Origin: Lonicera japonica | Lineage: Eukaryota > Streptophyta > Magnoliopsida > Dipsacales > Caprifoliaceae | DNA: 64,000 bases | NCBI GenBank assembly: GCA_021464415.1 | Contig: CM038470.1 | Span: forward strand, 9,994,394-10,058,393 | Direction: 5' to 3' | Part shown: one piece after another, positions 36,801 through 48,739 of the stretch | Position numbering within the stretch: position 1 is the first letter of the stretch | Layout: the number at the start of each line of letters is the position of its first letter | The notes under the pieces: generated by a model | What the model was told of the DNA's origin: nothing | Seen by the model: the letters and a program-made list of their open reading frames with translations, nothing else | The model's database searches: none | Program-made: the position numbers and the translations under genes

Positions 36801-39800
36801 AATTGTAATAAAATGATGAGTTTAGATGAGAATGTGTACGTGCATGTCTGTGCTACAAAGTATTCCAATTGAATCACACATATTTTTGCCACGATTTCTA
36901 TTGGATATGATTATAAGCATGCTAAATGAGTCTTCTAATACTTCAGTACAATTTTCAGTAACAGCTTTCTTCAATTTTTAGCCGGAAACACTTAATTTAA
37001 ATTTGTGATGAATTTTAAAATGTTAAAAGACTTGCATAAAGTGTCAATGGCTATATGTACCCCTTTCTATTTATGTAAAACTATTGCCAAAGTCAGTGGA
37101 TTACTAGAGCAAAAGTACTGCCTTAAAAGTTTAACAAGATGCTTTGATAGAGGGAAATTCTACTTACACCCATTTTTTAACTTAAAATTACTATATGCTT
37201 AAAATCACTATAAAAATACGATAAAACTCTTGAACAACGCTGATATACTATTATTTTTTTAACTAAAAAATTCAACTTCTTAATTTTCCTCTCTTCTCTC
37301 TTTCTCTCCTCACTCAAACCCATACACAAATTACAAAGTAAAGCCCCAAGTTAAACCTTTACATGCATCACAATATAGTTTAATTAAGGCTGTTTATGAG
37401 TAAAATATTGAAAAATTTGTATATATATTTTAGTTATTTTTTTGTAAATTGTCGAGATTGAAGGTCTAGTCGCTTTTTTTTTACTCGGCCACATAGTGCC
37501 AAATTTGATACAATAAATCGTCGATGAGGTGCCGAATCTAGTATAATATTTCAACAAGTAGTTGTTAAATATAAGATACATAATTCGGTAGATATCGATT
37601 AGCATATTCCAAAATATCATACTAATTTGGCAATGCGTCACCGAGTTATTGTACCAAATTCGATACTGTGTAGCCGAGTGAAGTAAAATGATTACGTCTT
37701 CAATCTTTGTACAATTTACAACAACCTAACAAAATATATGTACAAATACTTCAATATCTTGCTCATTGAACAATCTTAAAACATAATATTACATGTGCTT
37801 AATATGCACACCACAAATTAACATCTTCTTAATTCTATCGATCATAAATTAATTATTATATTTTTTACTTGAAATACCACACGCCTTTCTCAATTTTACC
37901 ACAAAAAAATGTGGTGTATAGTTCATGGGTGGTGATGTTGGCACCCGACAAAACTCTTGCTAGCACTTGTTTTAATTTAATACAAAAGTTAATTAATCCT
38001 TAAGTAGACTAATTAAAAGAATTGTTTAACTATCTCACATTTAATATATTTTAAACATTTCTTCCCACATTAAATTTCTATCCAAAATTTTTCCACCATC
38101 TCTACCATCTTTAAATGAGTTTAGCAACAAAGTTCGGTTGCATCAAAACAACCAAGAAAACCTCCATTATTGATGCAAGAAAACCTCCATCATTGATGCA
38201 AGAGTCTAAGTTTAAAAAGAATGGTAGAAAAAAGAGAAATTTTGGAATAAGGGAAGGAAAACAAGTAAGAAAGAATTAATGAAAGAAAGGCATACATGTT
38301 TTTATTTTGTTTCATTGTTTATATTATTTTCATAACATACACATCAAATATATAAACAACAAACACAATTTTATGTTTAAAGCACGAAAAAAGTTTACTC
38401 AGTTTCCTATAACCGAGTTGCAAGCTTGTACACTCGGCTTCTCTCAACTGGGCATGAAATCTCATAAAATGTCAAGTTGATATGCTCTCAGGACCTTCAT
38501 TCGGTTGAGAAGAACCGAGTGTGATTAGTGTCACTCGGTTGCTCACAGTCGAGCAAGATATAGTAACAATCGGCTGCTCTCAACCGAATGAACGTCCCAA
38601 GAGCATATCAATTTGACATTTTATAGGATTTCATACTCGATTGAGAGTAGTCGAGTGTACAAACCTACAACTCGGTTACGGAGAATCAAGTAAATCTTTT
38701 TCGTGTATTAAACAAAAAATTGTGTTTTTTCTTTATATATTTGATGTGTATGTTATGAAAATAAAATAAACAATGAAATGGAAACCAAGTAAACCTTCAG
38801 CTGCTTTCTTTCATTAACGCTTGTGAGATGGAGGTGTGTGAGAGATGGAGGCTTGTCTCCTGCCTTTAACCAAGCAGATTCAGAGATGGAGGCCTTTGTT
38901 TAAGGTTAGTTTGGAGTCATTTGTTCTATGTTTTATGTTATTATGTACTTAATGATGTTGTTAATTAATTAAATAGATGATTTATTCCCAAAAATAAGTA
39001 GGAGTGGTAGGAATAAAATGGGAGTGTTGTTAAGATAAAAGTGTAAAAGTGAGTATTAGTAAGAGTGAGAGTGTTAATTAGCAAGAGTTTTGTGGGCTGC
39101 CAACATCACCACCCAAGTTCATTTATGTATTTCTTTTGCTTGAGGAGGGTTTAAGTATTTTTAGTAGTGTAAATAGAATCTCCCTTGACAAATTACAATT
39201 ATACATTACTATTTACTTTGGCTATAGAGTCACTCTTTTTAATTTAAGCAATGTATGGATAAATATTAGTGGTTTGACACACGCACGTGTATGCAATTTA
39301 AAAATTTTGAAAAGTACATTTTACATTTAAATAATTGGGGAAACAAGTGATCATATGATGAAAAAACACCGCAAGCGAAAGGAATTAAACGATACATATC
39401 TTGCAGGAGACAACAAATGGGATTAAGAGCAGAGCAGCAAGAAGAGAGGCAACATGAAAATAGCTTATTTTCTATGGAAAGAAGTGAGATTATCCAAATG
39501 AGAGAAAATTCATATGCATATGAGAATCAGGTAAGTCCCTATACACACTGATGCTAGATTACTATAATTTGCGAAATGTAGAGTACTATTTCATTAAAAA
39601 TAATTTAATCTAGTATAATGGACATTTTTATTTAAAATTAACACCGATGACGAACTAAACTTAATTTTGCAGTTTAATAATATCCTCTCGCAACTAATTG
39701 CTCTAACCCACAAATATTCTTTTAAAACATGCAGAATATATTATTTTTAAAATATTTAAACTACCCTTAAATTTTGTATCGCGAATTTACAATGAATTTT

Positions 39801-41099
39801 TAAGACTTTCTTTCTTCAAAAAGTGACGATTTGGATACTAAGGTTTTGTTTGATAACAACGTGAAAAAAGAAAATAAAAACATTTGATTTGGTAAGAAGT
39901 TGAAAAATAAGTTGAGGCATGTGATAAAATACTCTTCATTTCATGCTCTTTTTGTGAGTTAATGTCTTCCATCCTTCATAATTTTTTTGTAGAAATTTTT
40001 ATTTCTCAACCATGAAAAAAAAAAATTCTCCATAGAAAAAGCCACAAAGTAAGAAAACATCTCACCACATGTCTCAACTTATTTTTTAACTTCTCACAAA
40101 AATCAACTATTTTTATTTTCCTTTTTCATGTTGTTATCAAACGGACCCCAAGTGTCACGCTTTACTATTGGCACCTTAAATTCTTAAGGAATAATATTAA
40201 TAAATAATAAGTACAAAAGAAATAGGTCTGGAGAGTCCTTTAAGTAAATTGATTAATTTTTCATGCAAGGTCTTCTATCTCAAAAGGTTGTCCAGAAGAG
40301 TTCTCTTTTCGGGTTTTAAAGAATTAAGAATCACATTTTTCAAAAACTATCAGAAAATGAATGTGATATATCTGAAATGATAGGATCGACTAGTTATTCA
40401 ATGACTAGAATTGTTCATTCGTAACTGAAAAGATAAGTATACTAATAATTATGTGTAAAATGAGTATTGAAGTGCATTAAGTATTTGTTTGGTTTGAGTT
40501 TTAGTTCGATGCCGAAATTTTAAGTTGTTAAAATTCGCATTAAGAGTTTCTTATAATATAATTAATGTTAATAGGTTGAATCAAAAGTTGACGAGACTTA
40601 AACTTTTTATATAAAATTACTAAAGAAAAACAAAAACTCAAATCAAACAAACACCAAATATATGTAACTTCGGGGAGTACTGTATGACCATGTAACACAT
40701 TTTGATATTTATTTTGTACACAAGTATTGGTGCATGTGGGCATTGTTCAATTGTAATAAAAGATATCTGTGTACTAACACTTGTGCATTGAATGGGTACC
40801 GAATTAATTGCATTCCATGTAATTAATGCACAATCTAGCTAATTAACTTTCATAATACCTACACGCAGAGCGTTGATGACAGCACAAGTAGTGAAAAGCC
40901 AAAGGAATTAGAAGACTTTGTGGTGGCAAATGAAATTCGTGATGTCTCAGGTTCCAATGAAAGGGAGAGAAAATTGTGGCCTTCAAACGATAATGAAACC
41001 TTCCAATCTGGAGCTGAAGCAAATTTTTCAATATTTTCTCAAATCCCCTCCACAGGGAATAATAGCATTAACCTAGACTTAAAAATGTTCTCCTACTAA
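33860..41099 (+). CDS. GARP/G2-like MYB-related transcription factor
   Basis: Five exons close in frame: 33860-33986, 34104-34180, 35618-35736, 39407-39530, 40869-41099; 225 aa. Residues 20-72 form a GARP (G2-like) DNA-binding domain: PRLRWTPELHHHFTEAVEQL, then ATPKRILEMMCVRGLEISHV and KSHLQTYR, the KSHLQxYR end of the SHAQKYF-type helix. A Gln/Glu-rich helical segment follows (MGLRAEQQEERQHENSLF). The extreme C-terminus INLDLKMFSY holds an LxLxM/EAR-like repressor motif. This layout (short protein, N-terminal GARP, C-terminal LDLK) matches the At2g38300/At2g40260/MOF1-like clade of nuclear DNA-binding regulators, often repressors. The start is the ATG just before the basic RIKERRRYNKSE segment. 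Introns 3 (3.7 kb) and 4 carry transposons. Confidence 0.85.
36261..36282 (+). repeat. Poly-G tract in GARP intron 3
   Basis: A near-pure G run of about 20 bases (gggggagg then g14), unusual in this AT-rich sequence; it could form a G-quadruplex in DNA or pre-mRNA. Confidence 0.8.
37926..39115. mobile_element. Foldback transposon in GARP intron 3
   Basis: Ends TGGGTGGTGATGTTGGCA and TGCCAACATCACCACCCA are perfect inverted repeats continuing imperfectly to about 45 bases. They are flanked by the identical 6-mer AGTTCA at 37920-37925 and 39116-39121, a likely target duplication. Inside, 38295-38790 is a second, much longer inverted repeat with arms of about 240 bases and centre near 38545. No ORF. 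The class is uncertain; 6-bp duplications are unusual for the common superfamilies. Confidence 0.75.
38295..38790. repeat. Long hairpin inside the foldback element
   Basis: The left arm (for example CTCATAAAATGTCAAGTTGA and ATATGCTCT) pairs with the right arm (AGAGCATATCAATTTGACAT and TTTATAGGATTT), and farther out CATACACATCAAATATATAA pairs with TTATATATTTGATGTGTATG. As it lies in a transcribed intron, the pre-mRNA could fold into a long imperfect double strand. Confidence 0.8.
39841..40150. mobile_element. MITE in GARP intron 4
   Basis: AGGTTTTGTTTGATAACAAC at the left and GTTGTTATCAAACGGACCCC at the right start inverted arms of about 40 bases, continuing with GTGAAAAAAGAAAATAAAAA against its complement. 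About 310 bp, no ORF, no clear target duplication. The GTTTGATAACAAC ends are of a type common in hAT- or Harbinger-derived plant MITEs. Confidence 0.65.
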
Positions 41100-41196
41100 A
41101 TTATTACTACACATTCTTCATTATTTTTGTACTGTCTCACTTGCTGGTTGCAGCCATATATGTTAATTAGAAATAGTCCATTACTTGTTTATTAGA

Positions 41197-41235
41197 TTAA
41201 TTGCAAACCATATGTAGGGATTCATTTTAAAATTA
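41197..41235 (+). repeat. 39-bp exact direct repeat, copy 1
   Basis: Identical to 41916-41954 (ttaattgcaaaccatatgta, gggattcattttaaaatta). It lies about 100 bases past the GARP stop, in its likely 3' region. The 680 bases between the copies are AT-rich with internal duplications. Confidence 0.85.
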
Positions 41236-41586
41236 GGGCCTTTTTATTTTTAGCCCAGAGAATTTAAATTGTTTTACTTTTGATCCACTCCTTTTAAGAA
41301 ATTAGAAATTGACCCAAAAGAATGGATAATTACTAAATATATATATTTTATAAATATTTTTACTATATTATTTTTCTTTTATGTTTTTCCATTATCCAAA
41401 ATTTATCATTCACCTCCAATTTAGTTGTTGCTAGAATATAGGGATATCTTTTAGGGGTTTATGGTTTTAGATTCAATTTTCAAATTTTTTATTTCGTAAA
41501 TGTAAATTATAAGTTATAACTTTTGATAATTATTAATTGCCTTAGGATAAAGATACAATAAAATAATTAAGAAATTAACTTATAGT

Positions 41587-41900
41587 AAATATAAAATATC
41601 AAACATTAAACTTAGGGCATCTAAAAGACATATTAGACGTAAATATTACACTTAAATAAAACTAAAAATACAGTCATATTTAAAAAAAGATTATAGAAGT
41701 TAAATTAAAAACTCAGTCATATTAAAAAAAATTATACAAGTAAAACAAAAACATATTAAAAATATCAAACATTAAAACTTGGGATATCTATAAAACATAT
41801 TAGTAGTATATATTATACATAAATAAAACTAAAAACACAAACATATTAAAAAAGACATTACATGAGTAAAAGTAAAAACACACACAGTCATATTAAAAGC
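41587..41900 (+). repeat. Diverged tandem duplication between the 39-bp repeats
   Basis: The words atatcaaacattaaa, catctaaaagacatattag or atctataaaacatattag, and aaataaaactaaaaa plus catattaaaa recur in the same order about 175 bases apart. Two diverged copies of one AT-rich unit; no coding content. Confidence 0.55.
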
Positions 41901-41915
41901 ATGCAGATAAAAATG

Positions 41916-41954
41916 TTAATTGCAAACCATATGTAGGGATTCATTTTAAAATTA
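41916..41954 (+). repeat. 39-bp exact direct repeat, copy 2
   Basis: Second copy of 41197-41235, same orientation. Confidence 0.85.
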
Positions 41955-42440
41955 ATCTCATTATTCTAATGGTTGGACATTGTTAGTTATATACTTATAC
42001 TTGATCCTTTTTATTCAAATTGATAGTCCCAGTTTGACTTAATTAATTCTTATGAAGAATATGCAACATCCCACAACTTAATTACTATCTCATGCACCGA
42101 CCAAATCTTTCAAGGTCTAACTTCATCACGTAAATCTTTGTTGTCTTGTTTTAGTTTTTAATACTTTTTATGAATTACATCAATAGAAATTGAACCTTTG
42201 ACATCTCTCCTTCCAAACTTTCATTATCACTGTGCTACAAGACTATTGGGCTTCTAGTACCTTTTTTGTTAAGACTCATAATTTCTTTGAAGACGCAATC
42301 TCTCCTTTTCCTCCATGAAGCAAACTTGTAACTACACTTTCCATATTATAAATTGGGACATTTTTCCTTCATACAAGAATGGAATTTACATGCTACGCAA
42401 AAAGAACCAAAAGAATTTGAAAACTCATCTATCTGCCAAC

Positions 42441-45400
42441 TTAATTAGTCAAATTAGAAGAAGGGGTCATAAGTGCTCTTCCATAAGCCACGGGCAGGAA
42501 AACTAGCTTTTTTGCTTTGCCTACATAAGCGCGCTTACTGAAGTTGTTATAGTCATTAGCTTCAATCGCGTCCAAGATTTGCCGGTATAGCAATAACGAT
42601 GCCCACACGGGCCATCTACTAGCTGAGTTCAGCTCTGAGACGCCCTTCTCTGCTTCGTCGAAGAACATCCGAGCTCGTTTTATTTGTCCTTTCATGAAAT
42701 TTCGCCACTTATCAGTCACTTGGCCTCTAAATATATCATCGGCCGACAGGCCTGCAAGCGCGAGTTCCTCTTGTGGAAGATATATTCTTCCTCTTCTAGC
42801 ACTGTTAAATTCAAAACAAAATGTGTAAGTTTTTGTATCAACCTTTGTGATGTGAGCGAGCTGTTACATGTGCTATTATGTGACTCTAGTAAGTATTGGC
42901 AGGCTACAAATAGTGAGTGTTCATCCCAAGTTGCTTAGGTGAAGTAAAGTTATGTCAGATGCATATATCATCGCTAGTTCTTCCTAGTAGGAAGCATTTT
43001 GGGGATAAAAAGATTGTGAGGGTTTGGGCACAAAGGAGAGTATTTTCATTGGGGATCGTTCCTCCATAAAAACTTTTGAGAAAAATGAAAATATTGGTAA
43101 TCTCAATCAATCCCTTCTCAAGAGTTGCTATTTGGTTCTACTTTGGGAGGGATGGAGTTTATGAAATTACAGGCACCTAATCATTAGTTAGGGGAACATA
43201 AGTTCTTTACTGTTGTGAAATTTGGTACGTTAATTAGGTACGAATCGAGCTTACTCTTCTCCGACGTCTCTAAGTATGTTAGTAAGCTGATTAGCGATCC
43301 CGAGAGCTAAAGCTGCATTATAAACACTCTCTGTCGAGGCCTTGGATTCCGGTGCAAGCCCCATCACCGGAACACTCATTAGCCCCACTGTCCCGGCAAC
43401 ATAATAGCAATATAAGTAAAGCTCGTCAAAGCTCTCGTATCTCGATTTTTTCAAATCCAACCTCATTCCTTCAATCATATCCCTGAAGGGCTGTCCAAAA
43501 ATACAACTTTTGTCAGATGAGCAACACGAGACATACAACTAGTACAAAAAGTTAGTACACAAAATGCATTTGATCAGTCAAGAATTGAGACCTACAAGAT
43601 AGTAATTGAAATCATTAACTGTTGACCAATTAATCTAATAGTCGATATAGCATTTTGTGTGCTAACTTCCTATGTACGTACTGCCAAGTCATTGTTGTTG
43701 TAGGAAAAAAATGGATACAGATGTGGAAACAAAATGGATATACCTGTATATCGACAGGGTATGTAGTGACTGTATGAGATAGAGCAGCATCGTATAAATC
43801 ATAGGGTTGTCCTTCGAAAAGGTCGGTTAGCCGTTTCTCCCATCGGTCGAGCGCCTTGGGTGTAATGTGCGAAGCATTTGGTCCATCAACAAGCTCATCA
43901 GTTCTTCTGCACCACACTGTTTGGTAATAAAACTTTGTTCTGAGTCCCATAATGCAGTTTGATCTATAAATAGAGCTACATTTAACTCTGGATTAACATG
44001 AAATAGTCATACTGAATATAAGCAACATATTTGAGAGATTATGTCATTTACAATTTGTAATCTTGTTTGTAATCTATCTTCCATGCTAAATACTGTTGGT
44101 TTGGGGAGGTAGGGGTGCCGTAAATCCCAAACGAAGTACAGTACGGTTATTTTGGACATTTCAAATCTTTTATATCACCAATTGTCTAATATGAATAAGA
44201 GCATCCATAATACATATGGCACATTTAATATACAAATTTGCAAATTTATTTGCAAGCCTACACCGCGTATGGTATAAAAAAAACAAAAAAAAAATCCGTA
44301 AGAGTGAGGCACGCCGTTTTGGCTCATAGAAGCCTTTTGCACCCAAAAGGGTGAGTCACCTTTTTGGATTTTTTAGATTTTTGTGATAAGAGTGAGGCAC
44401 ACCCATTTGATCTTACACAGATGTGTTATGCTCGAATGACTAAAATTTAGTCATATAATAAATTTATATGTTCACTATCATACATAAATATATTTACTAA
44501 GTAAGTTGATTGTGATATAGGGGAGGGCTTATTAGAGAAAGATTTTCACACTAAGGCCCATGACATTGTCTTTTTTTTTCTAAAATGACATACCCTTAAA
44601 ATAAACTAAAAAAATATCAATATGCATTAAAATATGGACTGCAATATGAACTTTGCAGTCTATATTTCACTGCAATATGAACTTTGCAGTCCATATTTCA
44701 CTGCAATGTGAACTTTGCAGTCGATATTTTTAGTAGTTCATATTGCAGTCCATATTTTACTGCAATGTGAACTTTGCAGTCCATATTTTTAGTGCAAACA
44801 TATTGCAGTACATATTTACTGCAATATGAACTTTGCAGTTCATATTTTATTGCAATATACTTTGCAGTCCATAGAAAATTTCATTGTAATTTGTAATACA
44901 TAACATGTGCATCTTACACTAATTACCAATTAAAAATAATTCAAATTATCAATTAAAAATGCCCTTCATTCAAAAAAATATTATTCATTGGATTTTTGGT
45001 AAAAATCAATGTATAATAAGCCCTTCTACCTAATTTCTAGTTTATTATATGCAGTATGAATGCTCTAATGAGTTACTTGTATGTTTAATGCTAGTCCATC
45101 AAAGAAAGAAATTATATTTTTCCATAGATTTTGTCTGTCCTATTTAGCGGGGGCCAAGTTGGGATTACCATATTGCAATAAAGTACCATCACAAGTCATA
45201 AACTTATAATACTATAGCGGGGCCCAGAGTTTCCAAAAGCGAAAAAGACCTAAATAATATGAGAAGAAAGTATACCATAAATGAGGCTTCTAACATTAAG
45301 TTATGCAAATTCAATTATTCATATTGAACGGTTGAGCTTTTGTGTCCTCGACAAAAAAAATATTTTTTTTCTAGTGAGGACTATGTTAAATAAAAATTAA

Positions 45401-46716
45401 ATCTGAATCGGTGAATTTAAAATTTAATACTTGAATTTCATAACTTCTTCGTTGAAGTAATTTCCATAATTTTAGTGGAATCCAGTTTTTCTTGTTAGTG
45501 CAATTATTTTATTTTTTTTATTTATTATTGTGGAGCAAAATAAATAGTTCAGGTAACTTGGTACTTTTTACTTTCTTTTCTGGGCTGAGGTAACTTGGTA
45601 CTTAGAACGATTAAGAAGTAAATATACCATATATGGCCCATACAGCTCTCCTCCTCTCCGGTGTCATTAGTAATGTTCCTGAAAATTGCAAAGCCCAATT
45701 TCAACTTCCAAACTAAACATAAAAAAATCACACTAACAGCCAAAAGTGCCTTAACAAAATGATAAACAAATCAAACATTATATCAACTGAATGCTGGGGA
45801 CTCAAATATATCCACACAAATACTACGTACTCACCACCCATTTACATTACTCAAAAGGATAGAAGATGAAAATAACAACTAAAAAAAGACTACAACCAAT
45901 GCACTAGCTTCCTTTCAAATTCAACTAAAATTCATATCCCACCACTAATTAACTGAAAACCCCCAATTCCAATTACTGCAAATCAACACAAACAAATTAT
46001 TGTATTTTTAAAACATGTTATTGAAGTGTGGTTCTCAAAAATTGTAGCGTATTAAAAAATTAGATTTTTGCACATGCGAATATAAGTGATATAAATGAAA
46101 TATATTAAAAAAATAATAAGTGGCCAAGTGATTAATGCGTCTTGTAATTATTGTGCTGGTAAGAGTTCAAGCATCATTACTTATATTAAAATAATAACTT
46201 TTTTGTGAAATTAAAAACATATAAAGATAAAATCGAAAAATCAAAAAACTAATACAACTTGACAAGAAATAAATTGTCTTTCAGTTTTATATACTAGTAA
46301 ATGAATACACTACAGCGTAGAAACAGAAAAGAAGTAGAAAGCAAAATACCAAGATAAAACGTCTTAGCGTACTCAGCACAGACGTCCCCACACCTATCAT
46401 ACGCCACATTCAACAGATCCCCAGTAGTGACATCATCAACACTTTTGGCCCTCCTCAGATCCAATGGCCTCTGTTTCCTCTGTTCCCTCACCAGCGCCGC
46501 CTGTTTCACCACCACTTCGTACACCCTCTCCTCCGCCGACATCGCCGGAGAACCCGCCACCGCGACAGCGCTCGTCACCGCCGACACCCCCGTCGACATA
46601 TTCACCCTCCCACACAATTTGGGTACCCTCCTCTGCCTCACATTTCTCGCTATAAAGCTGAACAAAGTGCTAGAATTCTCTTTAGGACAAACTACGTATA
46701 AAACACAAGACGACAT
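42441..46716 (-). CDS. PSY: Phytoene synthase, plastid
   Basis: Five exons on the minus strand close in frame: 46716-46350, 45678-45628 (51 nt), 43916-43744, 43490-43255, 42801-42441; 395 aa. The enzyme joins two geranylgeranyl diphosphates head-to-head to phytoene, the first committed step of carotenoid synthesis, in plastids. Visible: an N-terminal Ser/Val/Arg-rich leader fitting a transit peptide (about 1-60), [20 protein letters not shown], first Asp-rich motif DELVD at 146-150, [17 protein letters not shown], second Asp-rich motif DVGED at 272-276, and the C-terminal block [20 protein letters not shown]. Both motifs bind Mg-diphosphate and are intact. The tiny exon 2 ([15 protein letters not shown]) is typical of plant PSY genes. 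The transit part is slightly short. Which PSY paralogue it is cannot be told here. Confidence 0.93.
44198..45066. mobile_element. MITE-like element in PSY intron 2
   Basis: Left end AGAGCATCCATAATACATAT and right end ATATGCAGTATGAATGCTCT are inverted repeats of the AGAGCATC type also seen at 51173-52273. The 870-bp body holds the tandem array at 44636-44875. No ORF; no certain target duplication. Confidence 0.5.
44636..44875 (+). repeat. Tandem array of about 30-bp units in PSY intron 2
   Basis: Around eight copies of catatttcactgcaatatga then actttgcagtc, with length variation. TGCAATATGA and TTCATATTGCA occur on the same strand, so units can pair with each other. It sits inside the MITE-like element, on the opposite strand to the transcribed gene orientation. 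Confidence 0.85.
46117..46190 (+). repeat. SINE-head-like sequence in PSY intron 1
   Basis: TGGCCAAGTGATTAATGCG followed about 30 bases later by AGAGTTCAAGCAT resembles diverged A and B boxes of a tRNA-derived SINE. Weak match. Confidence 0.25.
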
Positions 46717-47335
46717 CTCAATAGCAATAATGAGTTAAAAGATATTATTGCAGAGAGATTTTAGTTCGTTTAATTTGATGGGTTTTATTTTTTTTATATG
46801 GAGGATTTTAGTTGAATTTTGATGAATGGGTAGAAAGAGAACAGATACCATTGTTGAGCTATATGTACTTTTGGAATATACTCAGCCAATTGTCTTATTT
46901 CTTTCTTATCTAATTATAAATTTGGGTATAGTGTGAAAATGGGTGGTTGCCATTTGAAAAGCTTGGAGGCCAAGGAGACTAGTTTTGTCATACAACCTAA
47001 AATCTAACGTTATTTGCACGTGGACGGCACATGCAAAGATTCACACAATTTTCTTGCCACCAACTAATTCACGAGGTTATAGCCACCTAGGTTTAAAAAA
47101 TTGGGCTTGACATGAGAGTTTTTTAAATCGAGTCTCGACAAATTTAAAACTTTTAATGAGTAATAGTTGACACCCTCCTTCCATATTCTATCCTCCCTAA
47201 AGGAGATTAGTTAAATTGTACAAAAATTGACCTAAACATTATTGACACAGGTTAAAAAAAAAAGAGAGAGATAGAAAGAAGACATTCACTTTAAAGTAAT
47301 GCAAGTAGTGGTGGATCTCAAATTAACAAACTTAA

Positions 47336-47981
47336 AGTCTCGTTTGGTTCACGGATTTTAGTACTCGAAAAAGAAAATCGTTCATTTCCTTTATTTGGTA
47401 AGCACAAATTCTGGAAACACTTTCTCGAGAAAGGAGAAAGTAGAGGGTAAAACCATTCCTCTCAAAACACATGGGATTTATTTTCCCATGTAATTTCCAA
47501 GCATTTAGGCCTCGTTTGGTTCACGGATTTTAGCACTCAGGAAAGGAAAGTTGTTCCTTTCCTTTATTTGGTAAGTACAAATTTCGGAAACACTTTCTCG
47601 AGAGAGGGGAAAGTAGAGGGTAAAACCATTCCTCCCAAAACACATGGGATTGATTTTCCCATGTGATTTCCAAGCATTTATTACACAAATTTTAGACAAT
47701 AACACTCTTACCTAAATACTTTCCATGGTTTACCAAACACAAGAAAGGAAATTTAACAGGAAATTTAGTTTCCCACCTCCATGGGAAAGATAAGGGAATT
47801 GATTTCCTTTCCGTGAACCAAACGAGGCCTTATTTCAAAAAGTTTAGACAATAATACCTTAACTAAATACTTTTCATGCTTTACCAAACACAAGAAAGGA
47901 AATTTGATAGGAAATTTAGTTTCTCACATCCATAGAAAAAAATAAGGGAATTGATTTCCCTTTCGTAAACCAAATAAGGCC
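47336..47981. mobile_element. Tourist-like MITE (outer), interrupted by its own relative
   Basis: Left end AGTCTCGTTTGGTTCACGGA and right end TTTCGTAAACCAAATAAGGC plus C are inverted. TAA flanks both sides (47333-47335, 47982-47984), fitting PIF/Harbinger target use. Body words such as GGAAACACTTTCTCGAGA and AAGGAAATTTGATAGGAAAT match the inner element. The inner copy splits it at a TTA. Confidence 0.75.
47508..47829. mobile_element. Tourist-like MITE (inner)
   Basis: Perfect inverted ends GGCCTCGTTTGGTTCACGGA and TCCGTGAACCAAACGAGGCC, with TTA duplicated on both sides (47505-47507 and 47830-47832). 322 bp, no ORF. Better conserved ends than the outer copy show it is the younger insertion. 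Confidence 0.88.
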
Positions 47982-48739
47982 TAAGTGTGTTTGTAAAACA
48001 TTTTGTGTGATTAGCATTTTGGATACGCATACGATAATATATATTTGTGTCTAAATTAGAAAGAAGGGGATGGGAGGGATTTGAATTGTGTCTAATCTTT
48101 TGAGATTTCATTGATGAACTATTTCAACCATCTTGTTTATTTTAATTTTAGGCCACTGGTGCTATTTTTAATGCCAACTTGCCAAGGACTTAAGCAGCAT
48201 ATATATATACTAGATTACATGTACATGCTATATGTGTGCTATTAAAATATATCTATTTTAAATTAAAATATAAAACAAAGATATTAAGTAATCCATTAGT
48301 TAAGCAGTAAATTGTGTTGTCAAAGGTCTAAGGTTTGAATCCTTTAATAATTAATTATGGTTATTACCAAAGTGATATACAATACTAAAAGTATTGAGTA
48401 CAATTTCTTAATGTTGGTGTCATTATTGTCAAAATAATTAATCGTGGTTATTACCAAAGTAATATACAATACTAGAAGTATATAATACAATTTCTCAATG
48501 CAATTATATACTTCGATAAATGCATAATTATTTTAAAATCATGTGTACCCTTTATTAAATGATTTAACCATACAAAATTGTCTAAAATTATTGCCAAAAC
48601 TGTTTTAAAAAATTTGATAGAAATTCTTTTAATAAATATAACATGCTAATATACAAAAAAATGTACTAGGCATGATTTTTTATCAATCAATTTATACGAT
48701 AGTTAATGGGGAGAATAATTGAATTATTCTGACTAACAC

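Noticed and set aside
46427..46738. 103-residue plus-strand ORF
   Set aside because: It is the antisense shadow of phytoene synthase exon 1.
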